This document shows, in pieces, positions 17,360 to 24,982 of a stretch of DNA of 64,000 bases. The notes beneath the pieces were generated by a model that was given only the letters and a program-made list of their open reading frames with translations, was not told the origin of the DNA and ran no database searches. The first letter of the stretch is position 1. Each line of letters starts with the position of its first letter. Where the stretch lies: positions 1 through 64,000 of the forward strand of contig NZ_KB894696.1 in the NCBI RefSeq assembly GCF_000374565.1, read 5' to 3'. This stretch comes from Siminovitchia fordii DSM 16014 = CIP 108821 (GTDB lineage: Bacteria; Bacillota; Bacilli; Bacillales; Bacillaceae_C). The position numbers were made by a program, and so were the translations under genes.

Positions 17360-18817
17360 ATGAAAAAGGAAACAGGATGGAACTTTGACAATAGTTATGC
17401 CCGCTTGCCGAAGATGTTTTATTCTAACATCAAACCGACTCCCGTAAGGTCCCCTGAATTGGTGATACTCAATGGAGAATTGGCAGCATCCCTTGGGTTG
17501 AACGCCGCAGCATTAAAAGGTGATGGCGGTGCAGCGGTGTTTGCCGGAAATGAAATTCCGGAAGGGGCGGAGCCGTTGGCTCAAGCTTATGCCGGACACC
17601 AATTCGGCCATTTTACGATGTTGGGTGACGGCCGTGCGGTACTGTTAGGAGAGCAAGTGTCACCTCAAGGAGAAAGATTTGATATTCAGTTGAAAGGTTC
17701 AGGGAGGACGCCTTATTCTCGCGGAGGTGATGGCCGCGCAGCGCTGGGTCCGATGCTCCGCGAATGTATTATCAGTGAAGCCATGCATGCACTGGGAATC
17801 CCCACTACCAGGAGCCTGGCGGTTGTGACAACGGGTGAACCGGTAATGCGGGAAACAAGGCTGGAAGGTGCCATTTTAACCCGTGTCGCGGCGAGTCATT
17901 TACGTGTTGGTACTTTTGAATATGTCGTGAGATGGGGCGGTGTTGAGAACCTGCAAATCCTAGCTGATTATGCAATTCATCGTCATTTCTCAAAGATCGA
18001 TGATGATGAAAATAAGTATTTGTCTTTTCTTCAGGAAGTCATTAAACGGCAGGCCGCGCTTATCGCGAAATGGCAGCTTGTCGGCTTTATCCATGGGGTG
18101 ATGAATACAGATAATATGGCTATCAGCGGAGAAACGATCGATTATGGCCCATGTGCGTTTATGGATACGTACGATCCAAAGACGGTATTTAGTTCAATCG
18201 ACCATCAAGGCCGCTATGCTTATGAGAATCAGCCGCTGATCGGAGGATGGAACCTTGCCCGTTTTGCTGAAACGCTCTTGCCGCTGCTTCATGAAGATAA
18301 GGAAGAGGCTGTTAAACTGGCCCAGGAAAAGGTTTCCGGTTTTAATGATATTTTTCACTCACACTGGCTTGCAGGAATGAGAGCAAAGCTCGGCCTGTTT
18401 AATGTCGAGGAAAAGGATGAAGAGTTGATCAAAGATCTTCTTAGCCTGATGGAGAAGCACCGTGCAGATTTTACGAACACTTTTCTTGCTTTAACCCGCG
18501 ATGAATTTGATGAGTCAAGCCTTTATAAAACGGAAGAATTCGCTCAATGGAAAATGCGTTGGGAGACAAGAGTGGACAATCAGGAAGAATCCAAAGCAGA
18601 TTCGCATAAATTGATGGAGAATAGCAATCCTGCGGTGATCCCTCGTAACCATCGGGTGGAGGAGGCCTTGGAAGCGGCAGTCGAAGAAGGGGATCTAAGT
18701 GTAATGGATCGGCTTTTGGAAGTGCTATCGAATCCTTATGGATATGCACCGGAAAAGCCTGAATACACAAAGGTCCCGGCAACGGACATTCCTTACCAGA
18801 CTTTTTGTGGAACTTGA
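17360..18817 (+). CDS. selO: Protein adenylyltransferase SelO (YdiU family)
   Basis: SelO is a pseudokinase that binds ATP in a flipped orientation and transfers AMP (in some species UMP) to Ser, Thr or Tyr of target proteins, linked to redox stress. Visible blocks: [20 protein letters not shown], the lysine in [45 protein letters not shown]-like [29 protein letters not shown] (catalytic-loop/metal region) and the C-terminal FCGT. The final cysteine three residues from the end occupies the position of selenocysteine in animal SelO. Length 485 is normal. It stands alone between two terminators. Confidence 0.93.
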   Translation: MKKETGWNFDNSYARLPKMFYSNIKPTPVRSPELVILNGELAASLGLNAAALKGDGGAAVFAGNEIPEGAEPLAQAYAGHQFGHFTMLGDGRAVLLGEQVSPQGERFDIQLKGSGRTPYSRGGDGRAALGPMLRECIISEAMHALGIPTTRSLAVVTTGEPVMRETRLEGAILTRVAASHLRVGTFEYVVRWGGVENLQILADYAIHRHFSKIDDDENKYLSFLQEVIKRQAALIAKWQLVGFIHGVMNTDNMAISGETIDYGPCAFMDTYDPKTVFSSIDHQGRYAYENQPLIGGWNLARFAETLLPLLHEDKEEAVKLAQEKVSGFNDIFHSHWLAGMRAKLGLFNVEEKDEELIKDLLSLMEKHRADFTNTFLALTRDEFDESSLYKTEEFAQWKMRWETRVDNQEESKADSHKLMENSNPAVIPRNHRVEEALEAAVEEGDLSVMDRLLEVLSNPYGYAPEKPEYTKVPATDIPYQTFCGT

Positions 18818-18838
18818 TAACATCTGCTTTAATATCAC

Positions 18839-18875
18839 GAAAGGAGCCATCGGCTATAAGTCGATGGCTCCTTTC
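18839..18875. terminator. Bidirectional terminator between selO and the nitrilase-like gene
   Basis: A perfect 14 bp stem GAAAGGAGCCATCG / CGATGGCTCCTTTC with a 9-base loop lies between converging genes. Confidence 0.8.
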
Positions 18876-18909
18876 AAATCAAGCAAGGCATTGTATATGA
18901 AATAAAATA

Positions 18910-19725
18910 TTAATTAGGAATAAAAGGTTCGCATATATTGCTTTTTTTAAAATAGCTTAAATTCCTATTTTCAAGATACTTCATGGGCAAACTTTCTCGT
19001 GTTTTTGATACCAGCGACAGGTCGATACTTTCAATGATCACTTTTTCTTGATGTTCTGTTTTATTTAAGTAGTCACCATACGGAGATATAATGGCACTTT
19101 CTCCAAAATAAACGGATTGTTCTTCCAATCCAACTTTATTAACCACAGCTAAAAAGACTTGATTTTCTAATGCTCGTGCCCTCATCATAATTTTATGATA
19201 GATTTGGTAGGGTACCACATGTGCCGATAGGACGACAATCATTTCAGCGCCATTTAGGGCATATATTCTCGACATCTCGGGAAATCCAGCATCGAATGTC
19301 ATCATTAAAGACATTTTTCCGTTACCAATAGTGAACAAGGGTCCATCATTGCCAGCAGTGAAAATATCCTTTTCCCACTCAAATAAATGAACTTTTCGGT
19401 AAACCCCTTGTATCTTTCCATCTTTTTGAATAAAGACCGCCGAATTAAAATATTGGTTCTCCTTTTTTTCCGGAAAACCAATCACTACTCCTATTTCGTT
19501 TTCCTGTGCTGCTTGACACAATTGTTTCAAACTTGGCCCATCCAGCGGTTCAGCCAACTCACGGGCTTTTTCTTTTAGAGCATATCCCGTTAAAAACATT
19601 TCAGGGAATACGATCAAATCGACGGCTTTTTGCTTGCATTCCCTCATGGTAGTTACAGCCGCCTTAATGTTTTCCTGCTTGTTCATGAAGGTACTTTTCA
19701 ATTGTGCCAAAGCGATTGTTAGCAA
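18910..19725 (-). CDS. Nitrilase-superfamily protein lacking the catalytic cysteine
   Basis: The 271-residue protein has the carbon-nitrogen hydrolase fold; members cleave amides or nitriles using a Glu-Lys-Cys triad. Glu42 (VFPEMFLTGY) and Lys111 (VYRKVHLFEWE) are present. At the nucleophile site, where ICYDxxFPE is usual, the sequence reads MMTFDAGFPEMSR: Thr143 (codon ACA) replaces Cys. Classical chemistry is therefore unlikely; it may be a binding or regulatory relic or use altered chemistry. The TTG start directly follows the TAA of the sigma-54 activator (TAATTG), with AAAGGAG 8 bp upstream, so the two are co-transcribed and coupled. Its position suggests a role tied to the amidohydrolase/symporter operon on the other strand. 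Confidence 0.8.
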   Translation of the reverse strand: MLTIALAQLKSTFMNKQENIKAAVTTMRECKQKAVDLIVFPEMFLTGYALKEKARELAEPLDGPSLKQLCQAAQENEIGVVIGFPEKKENQYFNSAVFIQKDGKIQGVYRKVHLFEWEKDIFTAGNDGPLFTIGNGKMSLMMTFDAGFPEMSRIYALNGAEMIVVLSAHVVPYQIYHKIMMRARALENQVFLAVVNKVGLEEQSVYFGESAIISPYGDYLNKTEHQEKVIIESIDLSLVSKTRESLPMKYLENRNLSYFKKSNICEPFIPN

Positions 19726-20955
19726 TTAAAGCTCTCCTTTCTCTCGTAACTCCTTTACCTTTCTGGCGATTGTAGATTGGTTTACTTGGAGTACTTCCGC
19801 GACTTTATAAGTGTTTTGGTAAATTTTATAAGCGTTTGATATTAATTCATTTTCTACTCTTTGTTTTGCTTCTTTCAAAGGCAAGAATGGCTGGGAGTAA
19901 GATTCATAGTTGGTTTTGCTAGTAGAAAAATTGGATATGCCTTCGGGCAAATCATTTAATGTAATCACTTCTTCTTCAGAAGTAATAAAAAGGCGTTCAA
20001 TAATGTTTTCCAACTCTCTTACATTGCCGGGCCAATCATATTGATAAAAGGCATTCATCACTTCTGGAGTGAATACCTTTTCCACCCCATACTTTTGACC
20101 GAATGTATTTAAAAACTGGGTGATTAAGACCTGTAAATCTTCTTTTCTTTCTGATAATGGCGGGATTTGAATGGGTACAACATTTAAACGATAGTATAGA
20201 TCCTCTCGAAATAACTTCCTTTCAACCATGTCCTCAAGATCTTGGTTAGTTGCTGCTATAATTCGAACATCTACGGGAATCGACTCAACCGAACCAATAG
20301 GTCTTATATGATTTTCCTGAATCACTTCAAGTAGCTTAGACTGAAGATGGAAAGGTACTTCTCCTATTTCGTCCAGAAAAATAGTGCCTCCTGAAACTGA
20401 TTGAAAGATCCCCGGCTTTCCATCTTTGTGGCCTCCAGTAAAACTTCCTGCTGTATATCCAAATAGTTCAGCCTCAATGAGCGATTCGGGGATGGCACTG
20501 CAATTGACTGTAGCAAATTGCTTATTCGACCGATGGCTGTATTGATGGATAAGTTTGGCTATATGGCTTTTTCCAACTCCTGTTTTTCCAAGGATAAGGA
20601 CTGTAGAATCCACGAATGATACCTTTCTGACAAGCTCCATTACGCCTTTCATTTTGGCGGACTGGAAAGAAAGCTGTTTTCCGTTATGGTGTTTTAGGCC
20701 CTCGGTCGTTCCATTAGAGGAATTTATTGTTGAGACACCCAACCATTTAACATGATCTTTTTTTATAAGAAGAAAAGGTATTTCCTCTATCCATATCACT
20801 CGAGCCGTCCCTTCCTTTAAATGTGAAAGATGCTGATCAATTTCATTATAAGGTTTACCCTTTCTTAGTTTTTTCGGGATATATTGATTAATCTTTTCCT
20901 TGTTTTCTTCTTGAAAATTTAATATAAACCATGATGTATTTTCTTGGAGAACCAC
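19726..20955 (-). CDS. Sigma-54-dependent activator of the deacetylase/symporter operon
   Basis: This is an enhancer-binding protein of 409 residues. A short N-terminal region (~1-95) without a recognised sensor domain is followed by AAA+ (~105-335): Walker A GKTGVGKS, sigma-54 contact loop GSFTGG (variant of GAFTGA), Walker B GGTIFLDEIGEV and FREDLYYRLN. A TyrR-like helix-turn-helix ends it (YKVAEVLQVNQSTIARKVKEL). GTG at 20955 is chosen because GAAAGGAGG lies 6 bp upstream; longer frames read into the intergenic palindrome. Directly divergent is a -24/-12 promoter, the almost certain target, and a 36 bp palindrome between them is a likely binding site. The nitrilase-like gene follows with no gap. 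Confidence 0.9.
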   Translation of the reverse strand: MVLQENTSWFILNFQEENKEKINQYIPKKLRKGKPYNEIDQHLSHLKEGTARVIWIEEIPFLLIKKDHVKWLGVSTINSSNGTTEGLKHHNGKQLSFQSAKMKGVMELVRKVSFVDSTVLILGKTGVGKSHIAKLIHQYSHRSNKQFATVNCSAIPESLIEAELFGYTAGSFTGGHKDGKPGIFQSVSGGTIFLDEIGEVPFHLQSKLLEVIQENHIRPIGSVESIPVDVRIIAATNQDLEDMVERKLFREDLYYRLNVVPIQIPPLSERKEDLQVLITQFLNTFGQKYGVEKVFTPEVMNAFYQYDWPGNVRELENIIERLFITSEEEVITLNDLPEGISNFSTSKTNYESYSQPFLPLKEAKQRVENELISNAYKIYQNTYKVAEVLQVNQSTIARKVKELREKGEL

Positions 20956-20972
20956 GATTTTCCTCCTTTCAA

Positions 20973-21008
20973 GAATGCAAAAATACATTATAATGTTTAT
21001 TTGCATTC
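20973..21008. promoter_or_regulatory. 36 bp palindrome, candidate enhancer site for the sigma-54 activator
   Basis: The arms GAATGCAAA and TTTGCATTC flank a central CATTATAATG; only four positions break the symmetry. Its centre is about 112 bp upstream of the -24 element and just upstream of the activator's ribosome site, so it could also give autoregulation. Confidence 0.65.
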
Positions 21009-21101
21009 AAAAACCCTTGAATTAAACAGAAATACCCTCATAAAAATGCATATTTTCATTATTGTAATTCCAAAATACCGATAAATCAATACTTTTTAAA
21101 T

Positions 21102-21117
21102 TGGCACACAATTTGCG
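21102..21117 (+). promoter_or_regulatory. Sigma-54 (-24/-12) promoter
   Basis: TGGCAC-ACAAT-TTGC matches the sigma-54 consensus, with GG and GC the required 10 bases apart. It lies 39 bp before the deacetylase ATG, which has GAGGAGG upstream. It was the only good match noticed in the window's intergenic DNA. Confidence 0.9.
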
Positions 21118-21155
21118 ATATAAAAGGAAAATCAAATAGAGGAGGAATTAAAGCA

Positions 21156-22268
21156 ATGAAAACAGCATTAATTTGGGACGAGAAGTATAGTGAACACGAT
21201 ATTGGAAAGCAGAAATATGTTCTAAGCAAAGAACTTGAGATGAATTCAGGGCTAGCTTTTGAAAACCCTTACAGATTGAATCTTGTACATGAACTATTGG
21301 AAAAAACACAACTAATAAACAAAATGGTAGCTTACAAGCCTGAATTCGCCAGGGAAGAAGATTTATTAAAGGTACACACAACCGAAATGGTTGAGAAAGT
21401 CAAAGAAGCCAGTAAAAACAAGGTAAATATAGAGGTTGGAGAAGCGGCAGTCTCCTCGCCCGGAGCCTATGAAATTGCTTTATTATCAGCGGGAGGGGCA
21501 AAAAAAGCCATCGATGTTGTATTTGAGGAGCAAGATGTTAAACAGTCATATGCTTTGATCAGGCCACCTGGACACCATGCGACAAGAACTAGCCCAATGG
21601 GATTTTGTCTATTTAATAATGTTGCTGTAGCTGTGGAGTATGCAAAGGAAAAATTTGGTATGGAAAGAGTATTGGTTCTTGATTGGGATGTGCATCACGG
21701 CAATGGAACACAGGATATTTTTTATCATGATCCGAGTGTTCTGTTCATCTCTATCCACCAATATAAAAATTACCCGTTAGAGGGAGGAGAAATAGCCGAA
21801 ACCGGCGAGAATGATGGTAAGGGATTCAATATTAATATCCCCCTTATTCCTGGTTGTGGAGATCAAGAATATATAAAGGTTATTGATCAAATTATCACAC
21901 CTGCAGTTAATGCATTCAAACCACAACTGATTATAATATCAGCCGGACAGGATGCTAATCTATATGACCCGTTATCCAGAATGATGGTTACCAGAGAAGG
22001 ATTTAGAACGATGGTGACAAAAGTAAGGGAGCTGGCAGCAGTTCACTGTGCCGACAGGTTGGTTATTATACAAGAAGGGGGATATAGCTTGCCTTATTTC
22101 CCCATTGCAACATTGGGTGTCATCGAGGGTTTATTAGATGAAAACTATCCATGGCAGGCGGACATAGAAAAACTGCTCCCATATTCCGGTTTTAAGCCGG
22201 TTATCGACCCTATTTTAGCCGAAGTTAAAAAGGCGTTCCCCGCCATATTTAAGGAGTTGAAGGTTTAG
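21156..22268 (+). CDS. Histone deacetylase-family amidohydrolase (acetylpolyamine-type)
   Basis: The 370-residue protein belongs to the arginase/deacetylase fold, zinc enzymes that remove acetyl groups from amines such as acetylpolyamines. Catalytic and metal residues are visible: His140-His141 in RPPGHHAT, Asp178 and His180 in LDWDVHHGNGTQ, Asp266 in SAGQDANLYDP and Tyr in EGGYSLPYFP. The usual SAGFDAH block is SAGQDAN here, so the substrate pocket may differ. It is first in an operon under a sigma-54 promoter and is followed without a gap by DUF3311 and SSS transporter genes. This suggests uptake of an N-acylated amine and its hydrolysis for carbon or nitrogen. The substrate is not known. 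Confidence 0.88.
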   Translation: MKTALIWDEKYSEHDIGKQKYVLSKELEMNSGLAFENPYRLNLVHELLEKTQLINKMVAYKPEFAREEDLLKVHTTEMVEKVKEASKNKVNIEVGEAAVSSPGAYEIALLSAGGAKKAIDVVFEEQDVKQSYALIRPPGHHATRTSPMGFCLFNNVAVAVEYAKEKFGMERVLVLDWDVHHGNGTQDIFYHDPSVLFISIHQYKNYPLEGGEIAETGENDGKGFNINIPLIPGCGDQEYIKVIDQIITPAVNAFKPQLIIISAGQDANLYDPLSRMMVTREGFRTMVTKVRELAAVHCADRLVIIQEGGYSLPYFPIATLGVIEGLLDENYPWQADIEKLLPYSGFKPVIDPILAEVKKAFPAIFKELKV

Positions 22269-22486
22269 TGAAGAGAGGAACTGTGACACTTATATTTTTC
22301 TGTGCTATGTGGATGATCTTAAGTACCGTTGTTTTTCCTCCGTTCTTTCAATTCTTTAACAGAGTCGATCCATGGGTGTTAGGTCTTCCGTTCGTTCAGT
22401 TTTGGATTTTGTTCGTTGTTCTGGCAGTTTGTGTCCTGCTCGCTATTTGGTACAAAGTTGAAGAGAAGAGAGGAGAACTCGAATGA
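22268..22486 (+). CDS. DUF3311 small membrane protein (YhjC-like)
   Basis: A 72-residue protein with two hydrophobic helices (about 7-25 and 40-60) and a PPFFQFFNRVDP turn, typical of DUF3311. These peptides are encoded directly before sodium:solute symporters, as yhjC before yhjB in B. subtilis, and are presumed accessory subunits. GTG overlaps the deacetylase stop by one base; the stop overlaps the next ATG (ATGA). Confidence 0.8.
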   Translation: MKRGTVTLIFFCAMWMILSTVVFPPFFQFFNRVDPWVLGLPFVQFWILFVVLAVCVLLAIWYKVEEKRGELE

Positions 22487-23976
22487 ATGCATTAATAGCA
22501 ATTGGTGTCATTATTGGGTTCTTTATTATAAATGCGGTCATCATCAAACTTGCTCATAGAAAGCAAGATTCACTTGAAGAATTCGCTGTTGGAGGCAGAT
22601 CGTTTCCATGGTATTTAAGTATGTTTGGGTTTATCGGTGCCTGGTATGTTGGAGCAATGTATACAGGCTGGTTTGCTGATTCAGCTAATCTAGGTTTGTT
22701 TGCACAATATTTGGCACTCTATTCCTTGGGTTCAATGGTTATGATGTATACTATTGTCCGTCCAGTTTGGGTTTGGGGAAAGGAATACCAACTTGAAACT
22801 AATGCCGATCTTGCAGAACTTAGATATGGAAGTAAAAAATTCGGTACTTTTATTGCTATTACAACGTTTCTATTTTGGAGCCCATGGTTAATTGTAGAAA
22901 TCAAAACCATCGGTTATCTTATATCTGCTGCAACATATGGAACAGTTCCATTTAATCTGGGACTTGTATTGGTAAGCTTGTTTGTTGTCGTGTACTGCTG
23001 GCTTGGAGGAGCACGAGCAAGTGCCGTGGGAGCGCTTGTTCAAGGAGTATTCTTTACAATTGTAGGAACGGCTCTTGTTTTATACTTGATGTTTCAAGCT
23101 TACGGTGGTATCTCGCCAATGTTTAAACAAATAGCCGAAACTGCACCTGAATTATTGGTGATTTCCGACACTGTTGGATACGGGGGATGGAGTTCTGCCA
23201 TCATCATCGGAGCACTGGGTGGGATGATGATGCCGGGGGTATTTATCCGAATGTATATGACCAAGAACGTAACAGAATCTAAAAAGGCCGTTTTAATTGT
23301 TCCTTTCATCGGAGCGATATTTACAATCTTATTATTATGGCTTGGTCTTGGTTCAGGGTTGCTTGACGGTTTTCCGGATGATGCGCAAAGCGGCGCTTTC
23401 TGGATTGCAGATCAGTTTGGGGGGCCTGCAGCTTTGGGATTAATGGGAGTTTTTGCGTTGGCTGCCAGTATGTCGACGATTAGTGCGGCAACCCTTACGG
23501 CTGCAGTCATGATAGGAAAAAATATTCTTGCGCCTTTAAACCTTTCTAGAGATCAAACATTAAAAGTTTCAAAAATCGCTACATTATTTGTAGGATTAAT
23601 TGCCATAGGGATTGCTACATTGGAAATAGGAAGATTGGTTTCTATCATTCTTTATGTCTATGATTGTATAGTTCAGGTTGCAGTGCCGATGGTACTTGGC
23701 CTTTTTTGGAGACGAGGCAATGTATACGGAGCTTTTATAGGAACATCGGCAGGCATGTTGGTTGTACTGACTGCTGGAATATTCCCGTGGCTGACGGATT
23801 GGGCCGGGAGTTGGTCAGCAGGTAGTGTTGGCCTATTGTATAATCTAATACTTTATATTGTTGTTTCTTTACTGACGAAAAAGCAAAGACATGTAGATGG
23901 CCTATTTGAGACATTGGAAAATTATCAGGCTCAAGAAGAAAAAGCAGAAGAAAAATCAAGTTTAAAGGCGCTTTAG
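22483..23976 (+). CDS. Sodium:solute symporter (SSS family, YhjB-like)
   Basis: This is a secondary transporter of 497 residues with about 13 membrane helices. Family features are the EEFAVGGRSFPWYLSMFGFIGAWY region in helix 1-2, a GGMMMPGVFIRMY segment and LAASMSTISAATLTAAV, which corresponds to the sodium-site helix. The C-terminus is hydrophilic and rich in Glu/Lys. It starts with an ATGA overlap to the DUF3311 gene and is the last gene of the sigma-54 operon. The substrate is presumably what the deacetylase processes, inferred from context. Confidence 0.88.
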   Translation: MNALIAIGVIIGFFIINAVIIKLAHRKQDSLEEFAVGGRSFPWYLSMFGFIGAWYVGAMYTGWFADSANLGLFAQYLALYSLGSMVMMYTIVRPVWVWGKEYQLETNADLAELRYGSKKFGTFIAITTFLFWSPWLIVEIKTIGYLISAATYGTVPFNLGLVLVSLFVVVYCWLGGARASAVGALVQGVFFTIVGTALVLYLMFQAYGGISPMFKQIAETAPELLVISDTVGYGGWSSAIIIGALGGMMMPGVFIRMYMTKNVTESKKAVLIVPFIGAIFTILLLWLGLGSGLLDGFPDDAQSGAFWIADQFGGPAALGLMGVFALAASMSTISAATLTAAVMIGKNILAPLNLSRDQTLKVSKIATLFVGLIAIGIATLEIGRLVSIILYVYDCIVQVAVPMVLGLFWRRGNVYGAFIGTSAGMLVVLTAGIFPWLTDWAGSWSAGSVGLLYNLILYIVVSLLTKKQRHVDGLFETLENYQAQEEKAEEKSSLKAL

Positions 23977-24021
23977 CCGTGATAAAACAAAGAGAATGTA
24001 ATAGCGATTGAAAATGTATTC

Positions 24022-24053
24022 AGGCGCATGGAAAAATGCGCCTTTCCTTTTTA
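24022..24053. terminator. Bidirectional terminator after the symporter gene
   Basis: AGGCGCAT-GGAAA-ATGCGCCT is followed by TTCCTTTTT, just before the stop of the opposing gene. Confidence 0.85.
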
Positions 24054-24054
24054 T

Positions 24055-24822
24055 TTATGCTGTAGGCTTCCTCATAACAAAACTCATATGCCTGCCGCAT
24101 TTCTTGTCCTGGCGGTAGGAAAAACCATCCGGGCTCAAATAGGTGCAGGCACGGTCAATCATAATCCGCTCCGCGGGAACCCCCGCTAACTCACATTGCT
24201 TTTTTACCGTTAATTGATTATCGATATGATATTTTCGGGTTTTGTCATTAAAATAAATAAATTCCTCCGTGTAGCCCAGATCCTTGAATTTTACATACAC
24301 GTCTTCATCGACTTCAAATTTCTCCTGGCTCAGTGCTGTTCCGAGTTGAACATAAAAATCCTCCGGATTACAATGCTCAACTTGCTTTAAATGTTCAAAC
24401 AGCCTCAAGGTGATTTCTTTGACAGTGCCCTGCCACCCGGAATGGATTACTCCAGTTAGCCCCTTTACTTCATTGAAAAAAATGACCGGTACACAATCCG
24501 CAGTAAAGCTGCACAATAGTAGATTGGGTTCATATGTGTACAGGGCATCTGTATCAGGGATAGCTGTGTCTAATCCATCAGACCCACGTCCTTTATCCGA
24601 AAGCGTTACCTTATGGAAATTTGAAGAATGGGTTTGGTTGGCACAGACGAAATCACTCAGTTCGCACTCCAGAAATTTGGCCAGTTTTTTTCGATTCTCC
24701 ACCACATTATCTGTGCTTTCACAGACATGAAGGGCCATATTATTCATTTCAGGTTGTGCTTCCTCTTTCATGGTCATTCCAAGCAGGAAATTCCGATTTT
24801 TGACATATAATTTGGTTTTCAT
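24055..24822 (-). CDS. Laccase-domain protein, PgeF/YlmD-like
   Basis: A 255-residue multicopper-oxidoreductase-like (DUF152) protein. Members are reported as purine nucleoside phosphorylase/adenosine deaminase enzymes (LACC1 type) and as peptidoglycan editing factors. The metal-site residues are visible: CANQTHSSN, FTADCVPVIF and VIHSGWQGTVKEI, plus the C-terminal CTYLSPDGFSYR. A TTAGGTGATG ribosome site precedes the ATG. The usual ylmD copy lies in the division cluster, so this isolated gene is probably a paralogue. No operon partner. Confidence 0.85.
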   Translation of the reverse strand: MKTKLYVKNRNFLLGMTMKEEAQPEMNNMALHVCESTDNVVENRKKLAKFLECELSDFVCANQTHSSNFHKVTLSDKGRGSDGLDTAIPDTDALYTYEPNLLLCSFTADCVPVIFFNEVKGLTGVIHSGWQGTVKEITLRLFEHLKQVEHCNPEDFYVQLGTALSQEKFEVDEDVYVKFKDLGYTEEFIYFNDKTRKYHIDNQLTVKKQCELAGVPAERIMIDRACTYLSPDGFSYRQDKKCGRHMSFVMRKPTA

Positions 24823-24982
24823 ATCATCACCTAATTTAAATATATGTGAGTAGACAGCAGTTGTATAGAGAAAAGTCCAATGGTTGTTGGCATTTTTATT
24901 TTTCCAAGGTGCTTATCATCATCATGCAATCCATGTAAAATATAGGTACATTACTAGACTTTTGTATGTTTGGGAGAATTGT

